From positions 1 to 62,114 of the forward strand of contig NZ_CALUXO010000075.1 of the NCBI RefSeq assembly GCF_944324745.1: a DNA stretch of 62,114 nucleotides. The letters run 5' to 3'. The position numbers and the translations under genes are program-made. Below are positions 17,166-27,143 of this stretch, in pieces (position 1 is the stretch's first letter; each line of letters starts with the position of its first letter). A model generated the notes under the pieces. It was not told the DNA's origin. It did not search any database and was given only the letters and a program-made list of their open reading frames with translations. The DNA comes from an uncultured Thomasclavelia sp. (GTDB taxonomy: Bacteria; Bacillota_I; Bacilli_A; Erysipelotrichales; Coprobacillaceae).

Positions 17166-17999
17166 ATGAAAACATGGTTAATTACAGGATGTTCAAGTGG
17201 AATTGGGGCAGGAATTGCCAAAGCAGTATTAAAAAGTGGTGATCAGGCAGTCATAACTGCTAGAAATAAAAATAAAGTGGCTGAAATTGTTAAAGACTAT
17301 CCAGATACAGCTTTAGCAGTTTCACTAGATGTTTGTGATAATGAAAGTATAAAAAATGCAATAAAAGAAGCAAATGAAAAATTTGGAACAATTGATGTCT
17401 TAGTTAATAATGCTGGATATGGTTATCGTTCAGCAATTGAAGAAGGTGAAGTTGAAGCTGTTCAAACCTTATTTAATACTAATGTTTTTGGACCAGTTGA
17501 ATTAATTAAAGCTGTTTTACCAGGAATGAGAGCTCAAAAATCTGGATTTATAATTAACGTTACTTCAATTGCAGCAGCAAGATCGGCAATTGGATCTGGA
17601 TATTATGCATCATCAAAAGCAGCATTAGAATTACTTACAAACGGATTGATGAAAGAAGTTGCTCCACTTGGAATTAAAGTAATGGTTGTTCAACCAGGGG
17701 CATTTAGAACAAGATTTTATGATGGTGAATCATTAAAAGGTTCAGCAACTGAAATTTCTGATTATGCTGAAACCGCTGGTAAAACTAGAGTAGGACGTTT
17801 TGAAAATAAACATGCACAACCTGGCGATCCTGATAAAGCAGGTGAAGTAATTGTAAATGTTGTCAATGGTGATAAACAACCAGAAATCTTATCATTAGGT
17901 AGCGATGCTGTTAGAGCGGTTAAAGCAACTTTAGAAGCTAAACTAGCAGAATTAGAAGAATGGGCTGATGTATCGGCTCAAAGTGATTTTGATAAATAA
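17166..17999 (+). CDS. Short-chain dehydrogenase/reductase
   Basis: A 277-residue SDR. The cofactor motif GCSSGIG lies near residues 8-14, NNAGYG near 84, and the catalytic YYASSK near 148. The C-terminus extends past the core. ATG 17166 is chosen over an in-frame TTG (17160) because its spacing from GGAGG (17152-17156) is better. The gene is followed at 32 bases by an aldo/keto reductase and read from the second MerR-type promoter. Both products are NAD(P)H oxidoreductases, which fits an aldehyde or electrophile detoxification unit; the actual substrate is unknown. Confidence 0.9.
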   Translation: MKTWLITGCSSGIGAGIAKAVLKSGDQAVITARNKNKVAEIVKDYPDTALAVSLDVCDNESIKNAIKEANEKFGTIDVLVNNAGYGYRSAIEEGEVEAVQTLFNTNVFGPVELIKAVLPGMRAQKSGFIINVTSIAAARSAIGSGYYASSKAALELLTNGLMKEVAPLGIKVMVVQPGAFRTRFYDGESLKGSATEISDYAETAGKTRVGRFENKHAQPGDPDKAGEVIVNVVNGDKQPEILSLGSDAVRAVKATLEAKLAELEEWADVSAQSDFDK

Positions 18000-18031
18000 A
18001 GTGTTATAAAATAATAAAGGAGAATGAAAAG

Positions 18032-19012
18032 ATGTGTAAAGTACAATTAGGAAAAACTGATATGTATGTTAATGTGATTGGTTTAGGATGTATGGGATTA
18101 TCTCATGCCAGTGGAACACCAACACCTAGAGAAGAAGCAATTGAAGTTTTAAGAAAAGCACATGAAATTGGATATGATTTTTATGACACAGCTGAATGTT
18201 ATACTGGAGTATATCCTGATGGAAGTATTAGTTATAACGAAGAATTAGTTGGTGAAGCAATTAAAGATTTTAGAGATGAAATTGTTTTATGTACTAAATT
18301 TGGAGTAACTCATAAAGGAGATCATCTAGAATTAGATAGTTCACCTGAAAAAATCAGATCATCTTTAGAAGGATCACTAAAAAAATTACAAACAGATCAT
18401 GTTGATATTTACTACCAACATCGAATTGATCCTAAAGTAGAACCAGAAGTTGTTGCTGGAGTTATGAAAGAATTAATAGCTGAAGGAAAAATAAAAGCTT
18501 GGGGAATTTCTGAAGTTAATGAAGAATATTTAAGAAGAGCTCATGCTGTTTGTCCAGTAACGGTAATTGAAAATCGTTATTCTATGATGGCAAGATGGCA
18601 TGAAAACTTAATGCCAGTATGTCAAGAATTAGGAATTACTTATGTTGCATTTTCACCAATGGCTAATGGAGCATTAACTGGTGCTTATCAGTCTAAAAAA
18701 GATTTTGGTAATGGCGATCAAGATTTTAGACCAGATATGCCTCAATATAGTGATGAAGGTATTAAAAAGACTAACGAATTATTAGAGGTTGTCAATGAAA
18801 TTGGTGAAAAACATCATGCTAATAGTGCTCAAATGTCATTAGCTTGGATGATCAATAAATATGACTTTATCATCCCAATTCCTGGATCAAGAAAAGTTGA
18901 AAGATTGCAATCTAATTTTGAAGCTGGAAATGTTGAATTAAGTAAAGAAGAAATCAAAATTATTGATGATAAATTAGATTCTATGGAATTCAAAGTATTT
19001 GGTGGTCATTAA
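18032..19012 (+). CDS. Aldo/keto reductase
   Basis: A 326-residue NADPH-dependent reductase with the aldo/keto-reductase barrel. The tetrad can be seen as Asp in YDTAECY, the Tyr there, Lys in CTKFG and His in YYQHRID. The cofactor-binding end is IPIPGSRKVERLQSNF. The ATG follows AAAGGAGA. It is the last gene of the MerR-type unit and has a terminator behind it. It probably reduces aldehydes or methylglyoxal-like compounds, an inference from promoter type and family. Confidence 0.93.
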   Translation: MCKVQLGKTDMYVNVIGLGCMGLSHASGTPTPREEAIEVLRKAHEIGYDFYDTAECYTGVYPDGSISYNEELVGEAIKDFRDEIVLCTKFGVTHKGDHLELDSSPEKIRSSLEGSLKKLQTDHVDIYYQHRIDPKVEPEVVAGVMKELIAEGKIKAWGISEVNEEYLRRAHAVCPVTVIENRYSMMARWHENLMPVCQELGITYVAFSPMANGALTGAYQSKKDFGNGDQDFRPDMPQYSDEGIKKTNELLEVVNEIGEKHHANSAQMSLAWMINKYDFIIPIPGSRKVERLQSNFEAGNVELSKEEIKIIDDKLDSMEFKVFGGH

Positions 19013-19028
19013 TAAAATTAGTTTTTAG

Positions 19029-19062
19029 TCCTAATATCAGTTTTGATATTAGGATTTTTTTT
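19029..19062 (+). terminator. Terminator of the SDR-AKR unit
   Basis: A 10-bp perfect stem TCCTAATATC/GATATTAGGA followed by eight T. Confidence 0.93.
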
Positions 19063-19081
19063 ATTAATTATCTTAAAAAGC

Positions 19082-19112
19082 TTGACTGTATGGTAAGAAT
19101 ATAGTGTTAAAT
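19082..19112 (+). promoter_or_regulatory. Possible decayed MerR-type promoter in a 348-base gap
   Basis: TTGACT (19082-19087), 19 bases, TTAAAT (19107-19112), with an imperfect CTGTAT/ATATAG repeat in the spacer. Nothing recognisable is expressed from it before the permease gene at 19361. The rest of the gap (19063-19360) is AT-rich, with a short palindrome ACTGTACAGT near 19235 and no supportable gene. Confidence 0.35.
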
Positions 19113-19360
19113 AAAGGCAGAAAAAAGGTTTAATGCTTATAAAAAACATACAATTATAATCACGATAAATGACATAAACTTTATCATCGTTATTAAAACT
19201 ATAATGATTTGGTTTTTGATCAGGTTTTTTAACTGTACAGTAAAGAAATTTTGTTTTTTGCTTAAAACAAAAAAGTTATTTCCAAAATCAATCAGTAATC
19301 GTTTTACTGTTTAATAAATAAAAAAGTAGATATTATTATTAAAGATTGGAGAGTACTATT

Positions 19361-20638
19361 ATGAGCTTTATAAGATTTTCAATGTTTGCTTTATTAAAGG
19401 ATTTTAAAAACAATTTACATTATTTATATTCTATTATTATTTTAAGCACAATTAATTTGGTATTTTCTAATATTAACTATCATCAAAATTTGAAAGTCGA
19501 TATGGAAGTTAATCAATTTGGAAATATGATTCCCAGATATACTAGTTTTGTTGTCTTTATCAATATTGCCTTTGCAATCGTTTTGGCAATTTATGCATAT
19601 TCGTATTTATTAAATAAAAAGAATCTAGAAATTAAAATATTAAAAATTTCCGGTGGTGGTCTAAAAAAAGTAGGATTATTTTTATTGATACAAAATTTCT
19701 TTTTAATTATTATTGGTTCGATAATAGGAATTTTAATTGGATCATTGTTAATACCAATTAGTAATAAGATTATTTTTGATTATCTTGGTATAAATGATAC
19801 ATATTTTTTATATCATAGTTCTTCGTTTATAGATTGGATAAATATTAATCTTATTGTAATGGTAGTTACTGGTATTTTAGGATTTGGTTATGTTCAAAAA
19901 AATGAAATAAAACAAACAACATACGATATTTTAAAAGATAACAGAAAAATTAAATTTTCTGGTGGGTTTTATATATTTCTATATTTAGCAGGAATAGTGA
20001 TGTTTATTACTTCTAAAGAAGTAACTTATGGTGGAGTTGCGTTTTCTTTGATAGGTTGCTGTGGAGCCTCAGGAATTATAAAAACTAAATTATGTGATGT
20101 TATCAAAGAAAGAAAAGAACGAATTGACTACGTTGATAAAATAAAAAATATTACTTATTCTAATCTGATTTTTTCACTAAAAGCAAATAGGATGTTAATA
20201 CTGGGAATGTTGTTTGTATCAACGGTTATGTTGTCATGGGTAATTGGTAGTTTGCAGATCAAAGAGGACTTTATTATTGCTTTAATATCATATATCTTTT
20301 CGCTGATTTTATTAGCATTAAGTACATTGTTTAATTATATGATAAATTTTAATGTAAATAATCAAGATTATGTATTATTGTATAAAAATGGGTATACTTT
20401 AAAGCTTTTAAAAAAAGTTGTTTTTGAACAAATAGTTCAGTTTTATTTTACTATCTTTATATTTTCATTTATTTATATAATATTAATTTTTATTCATCCA
20501 ATTATTAATGGAAGTATTAATATAGTGACTTCAATTATCATGATCTTTTTATATGTTGTTTTAATTATAAGTATCTCATTTTTAACATTATGTTTAGCTA
20601 AAAAGAGTATGATAAAAAAACTAAAAGAAAATATTTGA
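19361..20638 (+). CDS. ABC transporter permease, FtsX-like
   Basis: A 425-residue integral membrane protein. Hydrophobic segments lie at about residues 20-40, 55-80, 105-135 and 160-180, with further pairs in the C-terminal half. The stretch LKISGGGLKKVGLFLLIQN near residue 90 has the FtsX/BceB-like pattern. ATG 19361 follows TGGAGAG. About 200 bases downstream is an ATPase gene (20843) that surely supplies the energy. Such pairs move peptides or antimicrobials or sense them. No histidine kinase partner is in the window. Confidence 0.8.
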   Translation: MSFIRFSMFALLKDFKNNLHYLYSIIILSTINLVFSNINYHQNLKVDMEVNQFGNMIPRYTSFVVFINIAFAIVLAIYAYSYLLNKKNLEIKILKISGGGLKKVGLFLLIQNFFLIIIGSIIGILIGSLLIPISNKIIFDYLGINDTYFLYHSSSFIDWININLIVMVVTGILGFGYVQKNEIKQTTYDILKDNRKIKFSGGFYIFLYLAGIVMFITSKEVTYGGVAFSLIGCCGASGIIKTKLCDVIKERKERIDYVDKIKNITYSNLIFSLKANRMLILGMLFVSTVMLSWVIGSLQIKEDFIIALISYIFSLILLALSTLFNYMINFNVNNQDYVLLYKNGYTLKLLKKVVFEQIVQFYFTIFIFSFIYIILIFIHPIINGSINIVTSIIMIFLYVVLIISISFLTLCLAKKSMIKKLKENI

Positions 20639-20805
20639 AGTATATTTATGTATAATGTAGTGGAGGAAGTGTGAAAATAAAATTTGTTATTAATCGAAAA
20701 AAATAAAGACATAGTAGATATTGCTTATGAAAAAAGTAAATCGAATAGTAATATCCTAAATTTATTTAGGTTAATGATAAATTAAAATTTTTATTGTATG
20801 TTTGT

Positions 20806-20826
20806 GTCCGACCGACGAAGGCGGAC
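20806..20826 (+). other. GC-rich hairpin directly upstream of the ABC ATPase ribosome site
   Basis: GTCCG (20806-20810) pairs with CGGAC (20822-20826), and inner CC/GG pairs close a GACGAA loop, with one bulged A. It ends 5 bases before the GGAGG site and stands out sharply in very AT-rich DNA. There is no T-run, so it is not a terminator; a regulatory or mRNA-processing role is possible. Confidence 0.5.
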
Positions 20827-20842
20827 GGAAATGGAGGAAAAT

Positions 20843-21604
20843 ATGAATAAAATTTTAGAAGTAAAACAATTAAGTAAAATATATGATGAGTTTTCATTGA
20901 ATCCGATAAAGGCTTTAAAGGGAATCGATTTTTCGATGAATGATGGTGATTTTGTATGTGTCATGGGTCCTTCAGGTGCAGGTAAATCAACTTTTTTAAA
21001 TTGTATTTCATTGGTTGATAAAGTTTCTTCGGGACAGATTAATATGTTTGGTAGAGAATTAGCTGGTTTAAGTATTGATGAAATTGCTGAATTTAGACAT
21101 AAAAATGTCGGTATTATTTTTCAAGATATTAATTTACTTAATTATTTAACGATATTTGATAATATTGCTATTCCATTAGCTTTATATAATGAAACAAAAG
21201 AGAGAATAAAAACAAAGATTGATAAATTAGCGAAAATAATGGAAATAGAATCACTTTTAAACAAGTATCCATTTGAATGTTCTGGGGGACAAAAACAGAA
21301 AATTGCAATCTGTAAGGCCATAATAAATGATTCAAAACTAATTATTGCCGATGAACCAACTGGTAATTTAGACAGTGATAATACCCATGAACTAATGAAG
21401 TTATTTGTTGAATTGAATAGGCAAGGAAAGAGCATTTTAATAGTTACCCATGATCCAATGGTGGCGTCTTATTCAAATAAGATGATTTATATAAAAGATG
21501 GTTTGATTCAAGGAGAAATAAATAGAAATGGTCATAATCAAACAGAATATTATTATAAAATAGTAAAAATGACATCGAAAGAGTCATTAAAGATATTAAA
21601 ATAA
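20843..21604 (+). CDS. ABC transporter ATP-binding protein
   Basis: A 253-residue LolD/BceA-type ATPase. Walker A is GPSGAGKS, the signature is CSGGQKQK, Walker B is LIIADEPTGNLD, and the H-loop lies in VTHDP. The C-terminal 40 residues extend past the usual domain. ATG 20843 has TGGAGG; longer in-frame starts would run through the GC-rich hairpin and are unlikely. It partners the FtsX-like permease ending at 20638. The 204-base gap between the two is unusually long for such pairs and holds only a broken-looking short frame and the hairpin. Confidence 0.88.
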   Translation: MNKILEVKQLSKIYDEFSLNPIKALKGIDFSMNDGDFVCVMGPSGAGKSTFLNCISLVDKVSSGQINMFGRELAGLSIDEIAEFRHKNVGIIFQDINLLNYLTIFDNIAIPLALYNETKERIKTKIDKLAKIMEIESLLNKYPFECSGGQKQKIAICKAIINDSKLIIADEPTGNLDSDNTHELMKLFVELNRQGKSILIVTHDPMVASYSNKMIYIKDGLIQGEINRNGHNQTEYYYKIVKMTSKESLKILK

Positions 21605-21726
21605 TATAAAATAAAGCTGTTGGACTTATAAAAAATGGCATAAAAGAAAATGTAATTATCTCGGGTTTTAAAAATTAATTCTTTTATTTTTAGCAAGAAT
21701 ATAGACCAATTAGGAGGTTAAATAGA

Positions 21727-22593
21727 ATGAAAACCCATGAAGTTGAAAAATTATTAGGGATTACTAAACAGGCGTTGATTTATTATGAAAAAGAAAACTT
21801 AATTAATCCTTCACGCGATGAAAATAATTATCGTAATTATAATGAAGATGATTTACGACTTTTAAAACTTATTTTGATGTTACGATCATTAGATTTATCA
21901 ATCGATGAAATCAAGCTTATTTTAAATAATCAATTATCAATTAGAGCCTGTCTATTAAATAAGCAGCAATATTTACAAAAATCTAAAAATGATATCGAAG
22001 AAATTGAACAGCGAATAAATGAATATATTAAAAGAATAAAAGTAAAATTAATTTTAAATGGTCATGTAGCTAATGAAGATAATCGCTATGTAGAATTGTT
22101 TATTGATAATCAGGGATGGAAATTTTCAAAACAAGAACTCAGCTGGGAACAAATTCAATCAATTGATATTTCGATTTGTCTATCAAAAGGTGAAGATGGC
22201 CGTTATTATGCAGTTTATAATTTATATTTTATTTGTCTTGATATTAATACAGTTAATGATACTTATTCATTTGAAATTATGAATGATAGTATTACGGGTG
22301 AATTTTTTACTTTTATTAAGAAATATGATCTAAAAATCAATGATCCAATGAATTTAATCGAAATTTATCAAAGATATCCCGATTCACTATCAAGATACAA
22401 GTATATTAATCGAAATTTTCACACTTGGAACAAGCAATATAATTTAGATGTTGCTAAAGATAATCATTTTACGGTAATTAAAGAAAATATAGAAATTTTG
22501 AAGAAAATCAAAGAGCAGGGATCACCTCAAAGCAATTTTAAACAATTGATAGTAAAAATGAAAGATATTTTATCAAGACTCAATAAAAAATAA
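21727..22593 (+). CDS. MerR family transcriptional regulator
   Basis: A 288-residue regulator with an N-terminal MerR winged helix (residues 1-70: THEVEKLLGITKQALIYYEK, ENNYRNYNEDD). A dimerisation helix (about 80-115) and a 170-residue effector domain of no recognised family follow. Its ATG follows TTAGGAGG. It lies between an ABC transporter and a GH1 glycosidase gene on the same strand. It is the only MerR gene in the window, so it is a candidate, but unproven, regulator of the 19-bp-spacer promoters 5-7 kb upstream. Confidence 0.88.
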   Translation: MKTHEVEKLLGITKQALIYYEKENLINPSRDENNYRNYNEDDLRLLKLILMLRSLDLSIDEIKLILNNQLSIRACLLNKQQYLQKSKNDIEEIEQRINEYIKRIKVKLILNGHVANEDNRYVELFIDNQGWKFSKQELSWEQIQSIDISICLSKGEDGRYYAVYNLYFICLDINTVNDTYSFEIMNDSITGEFFTFIKKYDLKINDPMNLIEIYQRYPDSLSRYKYINRNFHTWNKQYNLDVAKDNHFTVIKENIEILKKIKEQGSPQSNFKQLIVKMKDILSRLNKK

Positions 22594-22645
22594 TATCAAA
22601 TTTGCCAAGTTCAAAAGAGACTATACATTATCAGTTAAAATGATG

Positions 22646-24162
<1,517 letters not shown>

Positions 24163-24163
<1 letters not shown>

Positions 24164-24192
24164 AAAAACTGCACAATGAAGTGCAGTTTTTT
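24163..24192. terminator. Bidirectional terminator
   Basis: A 12-bp stem AAAAAACTGCAC/GTGCAGTTTTTT with a six-base loop between the convergent GH1 and HD genes. Confidence 0.92.
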
Positions 24193-24677
24193 TATAATTG
24201 ATACATCGATTTTAATAATTCTTTACCAGTTTTTGTTTTAAAATAGTGCTCAGCAAAATTGCTAATTGCTTCATGACTATAATTAGATTCCTGTGCATTA
24301 ACCAAATAATCAGCTTCAATTAAAATCTGATAATCAGTACCTTCAATTTTATCTAAAGTATGATGATGACCAACTAAATAAGCAACACGCTCAACAACCT
24401 TAGGCTCTAATTTAAAAGGTGCTAAAAATTCTCTTACTAATATTTGACCTTCTTTTTCTTGATATTTGCCATTAGTATTACCATATTTTTGGCGACATAA
24501 TGGACAGGCAATATCATGACAGATAGCGGCAATTTCTAAAATAAATTGTGTTTTACTATCGAGGTTTTCTAATTCACCGATTGTTTTACTATGACACCAT
24601 ACTTTGATTAAATGATTAATATCATGATGATTTCCATTTGAAAATTCAATCATGGCTTTCATTATTTCTGAAATCAT
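24192..24677 (-). CDS. HD domain phosphohydrolase
   Basis: A 161-residue protein with an HD fold. The first histidine of the metal site is in NHLIKVWCH, the HD pair in AAICHDIACP, and later metal residues in GHHHTL and EADYLVN. HD proteins hydrolyse nucleotides or phosphate esters with metal ions. The substrate is not evident. The start at 24677 follows GGGTGAA; the open frame extends 13 codons further without a ribosome site. It stands alone and diverges from the gntR operon. Confidence 0.85.
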   Translation of the reverse strand: MISEIMKAMIEFSNGNHHDINHLIKVWCHSKTIGELENLDSKTQFILEIAAICHDIACPLCRQKYGNTNGKYQEKEGQILVREFLAPFKLEPKVVERVAYLVGHHHTLDKIEGTDYQILIEADYLVNAQESNYSHEAISNFAEHYFKTKTGKELLKSMYQL

Positions 24678-24744
24678 ATTTTCACCCAACTTTCTATTAG
24701 TATTATAGCATAACAATTAGTGGATTAAATAATTAATTATTAAT

Positions 24745-24795
24745 ATAACAGTATATAACAGTTGACAACAGTATTATACTGTTATATACTGTTAT
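24745..24795 (+). promoter_or_regulatory. gntR-ABC promoter embedded in a large palindromic operator
   Basis: TTGACA (24762-24767) and TATACT (24785-24790) with a 17-base spacer form a near-perfect promoter. It is framed by an 18-bp perfect inverted repeat, ATAACAGTATATAACAGT (24745-24762) with its complement at 24778-24795. A second perfect repeat AACAGTAT-T-ATACTGTT fills the spacer. Binding by the adjacent GntR protein would cover the whole promoter, so autorepression is likely. Confidence 0.85.
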
Positions 24796-24812
24796 TGAAC
24801 AGGAGGGCAGCT

Positions 24813-25184
24813 ATGAAAATTATTATTAATCATTCATCGATGATTCCAATTTATGAACAAATTGTCGATCAAATTAAAACTATGATCCGTAGTGGTGATT
24901 TAAAAGAAAATGACAATTTACCATCTGTTCGTACTTTAGCTAAAGAATTAAAAATAAGTGCTTTAACAGTAAAAAAAGCTTACGATAATTTAGAAGCTGG
25001 TGGTTTTACTGTTACTATCCATGGTAAAGGTACTTATGTTGCTATGATCAATACAGAAATTTTATTGGAAGAACAAAAAAAAGAGCTAGAAACCGATTTG
25101 GAAAGGGCCATCCAAAAAGGAAGAAGTTATGGAATAAGTGATGAAGAAATAAAGAGCTTATTTGAATTAATTTTGGAGGGTTAA
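24813..25184 (+). CDS. GntR family regulator, YtrA subfamily
   Basis: A 123-residue regulator with an N-terminal winged helix (MIPIYEQIVDQIKTMIRSGD, LPSVRTLAKELKISALTVKKAY) and only a short helical C-terminal tail. That size marks the YtrA subfamily, which controls the ABC transporter encoded next to it. ATG 24813 has AGGAGGG; a longer in-frame start would read through the operator. It is followed at 3 bases by the ATPase gene. Confidence 0.92.
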   Translation: MKIIINHSSMIPIYEQIVDQIKTMIRSGDLKENDNLPSVRTLAKELKISALTVKKAYDNLEAGGFTVTIHGKGTYVAMINTEILLEEQKKELETDLERAIQKGRSYGISDEEIKSLFELILEG

Positions 25185-25187
25185 AGG

Positions 25188-26033
25188 ATGCTAAAGATTA
25201 CAAATATTCAAAAAAATTATGATAATTTTAATTTAAATTGTACTTTACAAGTATCTAATGGTGCTATAACTGGATTGATTGGGGCTAATGGGGCTGGAAA
25301 GAGTACAACATTTAAAGCAATATTAGGCTTAATTGCTATCAACAGTGGAGAAATTGAATTGTTTGGTAAAGATATAACGCAGCTTACTAATCATGACAAA
25401 GAGCGGATTGGAGTAGTTTTAGCTGATTCAGGATTTAGTGGTTATCTAACGATCAAAGATATAATTCCAATTCTTAGAAGTCTATATTCAAAATTCGACT
25501 ATGATTATTTTATGACTTTGATTCATCGTTTTGATTTACCACTGACTAAAAAAATAAAAGATTTTTCAACGGGAATGAAGGCCAAATTAAAGGTGATTGT
25601 AGCTATTAGTCATGAAGCAGAGTTTTTGATTTTAGATGAACCTACTGCGGGATTGGATGTTTTAGCTCGGGATGAATTATTAGATTTATTAAGAGATTAT
25701 TTAACTGAAAATCAAGAACGTTCAATTTTGATTAGTTCCCATATTTCTAGTGATTTAGAAAACTTGTGTGATGATTTATATATGATTGATGATGGACAAA
25801 TTATTTATCATGAAGATACCGATGTTATTTTAAGTCAGTATGCTTTGTTGAAAGTATCATCAGAACAATTTAATAAGCTGGATAAACAATACTTATTGAA
25901 ATATAAACAAGAGACTTTTGGTTATAGCTGTTTGACGAATCAAAAACAGTTTTATCACGAGAATTATCCTAATATTGTACTTGAAAACGGAACGATTGAT
26001 GATGTATTTACAATGATGATTAAAGGGGAATAA
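25188..26033 (+). CDS. ABC transporter ATP-binding protein
   Basis: A 281-residue ATPase of the CcmA/drug-export class. Walker A is GANGAGKST, the signature is FSTGMKAKL, Walker B is FLILDEPTAGLD, and the H-loop is in ISSHIS. A C-terminal 60-residue extension follows. It follows gntR by 3 bases and precedes the permease by 2 bases, so the three genes form one operon. YtrA-type operons in Firmicutes respond to cell-wall-active antibiotics, a remembered family trait and not proof here. Confidence 0.92.
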   Translation: MLKITNIQKNYDNFNLNCTLQVSNGAITGLIGANGAGKSTTFKAILGLIAINSGEIELFGKDITQLTNHDKERIGVVLADSGFSGYLTIKDIIPILRSLYSKFDYDYFMTLIHRFDLPLTKKIKDFSTGMKAKLKVIVAISHEAEFLILDEPTAGLDVLARDELLDLLRDYLTENQERSILISSHISSDLENLCDDLYMIDDGQIIYHEDTDVILSQYALLKVSSEQFNKLDKQYLLKYKQETFGYSCLTNQKQFYHENYPNIVLENGTIDDVFTMMIKGE

Positions 26034-26035
26034 CA

Positions 26036-26689
26036 ATGAATGGACTATTGATTAAGGATTTGCAATTATTGAAATCGCAAAAGAATTTTTTTATCATGAT
26101 GTTTATTATTACAATTGGAATGGTTGGATTATCATATGATAGTTATTTTGCTATCAGCTTTATTACTTTTGTCATGACTTTATTTACCTTAAGTACGATT
26201 AGTTATGATGAATTTGATAATGGGTATCCGTTTCTAATGACTTTACCATTTTCTCGTAAAAATTATGTATTAGAGAAGTATTTATTTGGTATATTATTAG
26301 GAATTTGTGGCTGGATGTATGCTTTTACTGTCATAACCGGGTTTCAATTATTAAATGGTCAATTAATAAGTATTGATGATATTATTCCATCAATATTAAT
26401 AATTCCTTCAATGTTAATTGTTCTAGCAATCATGTTACCATTTCATTTTAAATATGGTGGTGAAAAGGGAAGAATTATGATTATCGCAGTCGTTGCCTGT
26501 GTTATATTATTGGCAGTGGCAGTATTTAAAATTGCCAGTAATTTTAACATTAACTTAATGGTTTTATTTGATCAGTTATTATCAGCTGATGCGAAGATAA
26601 TAATTATGGTTATAATCCTTCTGGTTGCCATATTTTTTGGAATATCATATGTGATTAGTAATCGGATAGTTAGTCATAAAGAATATTAA
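26036..26689 (+). CDS. ABC-2 type transporter permease
   Basis: A 217-residue membrane protein with six hydrophobic segments, at about residues 17-33, 36-52, 88-108, 118-138, 148-168 and 188-208. A cytoplasmic loop after the second holds DEFDNGYPFLMTLPFSRKNYV, a pattern common in ABC-2 permeases. It starts 2 bases after the ATPase stop and shares its operon. The cargo is unknown. Confidence 0.88.
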   Translation: MNGLLIKDLQLLKSQKNFFIMMFIITIGMVGLSYDSYFAISFITFVMTLFTLSTISYDEFDNGYPFLMTLPFSRKNYVLEKYLFGILLGICGWMYAFTVITGFQLLNGQLISIDDIIPSILIIPSMLIVLAIMLPFHFKYGGEKGRIMIIAVVACVILLAVAVFKIASNFNINLMVLFDQLLSADAKIIIMVIILLVAIFFGISYVISNRIVSHKEY

Positions 26690-26700
26690 TCCATGATCAA

Positions 26701-26730
26701 GGTATCACTACTGTGATACCTCGTTTTTAT
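26701..26730 (+). terminator. Terminator of the gntR-ABC operon
   Basis: An 8-bp perfect stem GGTATCAC/GTGATACC (26701-26708, 26713-26720) followed by TCGTTTTT. Confidence 0.85.
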
Positions 26731-26816
26731 ATTCCGTTGAGATTTTCATCAAGCTAGGCAAAATTATTATCTAATTTACTAGTAAAGGCGCGGGAAAGAT
26801 TACAAGAATATTTACT

Positions 26817-27086
26817 TTAATGAAATTTAAATAAAGTTTTTCCATTATCATCTATGTGTTTATTTAATTCAGCTTCAAAATAGTCTAATATTCTTTTTCT
26901 AAAACAATGACGCCAATATATGGCACAGTGGTTGGTTGAAAGTAGTAAAACAGTTTGTTGATATTTATGTTGTTATCCATCCATTTTAGTATTAAAAGCT
27001 TCATCGCTGGTATCAAACGAATCAACAGGATCGAATTCATTTAATGGTGTTAGACATATTTTACCAATTGGATCATTTAGATTTTC
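26817..27086 (-). pseudogene. Remnant of a KamA-family radical SAM aminomutase gene
   Basis: One minus-strand frame of 90 codons carries the N-terminal part of a lysine/glutamate 2,3-aminomutase-like protein. It has DPIGKICLTPL, FDTSDEAFNTK, then HKYQQTVLLLSTNHCAIYW and RHCFRKRI. It is dead: an in-frame TAA interrupts the expected GLQHKY block, the middle cysteine of CxxxCxxC is now Trp (CAIYWRHC), no start codon remains, and the C-terminal barrel is gone, the frame ending soon after in LFKFH. Family recognition is from motif memory. It fills most of the 449-base gap between the ABC operon and the MATE gene. Confidence 0.75.
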
Positions 27087-27112
27087 GTTTTAAGTGTATT
27101 ATCTTGCTGGTT

Positions 27113-27143
27113 TATAAAAAAATAGAACCACAGTGGTTCTATT
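27113..27143 (-). terminator. Terminator of the MATE gene
   Basis: The stem AATAGAACCA/TGGTTCTATT (27121-27130, 27134-27143) has a T-run on the minus strand and overlaps the MATE stop codon. Confidence 0.85.

Noticed and set aside
19113-19310. Long open minus-strand frame in the gap before the ABC permease
   Set aside because: It reads some 75 codons without a stop but has no start with ribosome site and no recognisable motif; AT-rich chance is the simplest explanation.
20684-20785. 33-codon frame between the ABC permease and ATPase genes
   Set aside because: It starts only with TTG far from the GGAGG site, and is too short to call; kept only as part of the odd gap.
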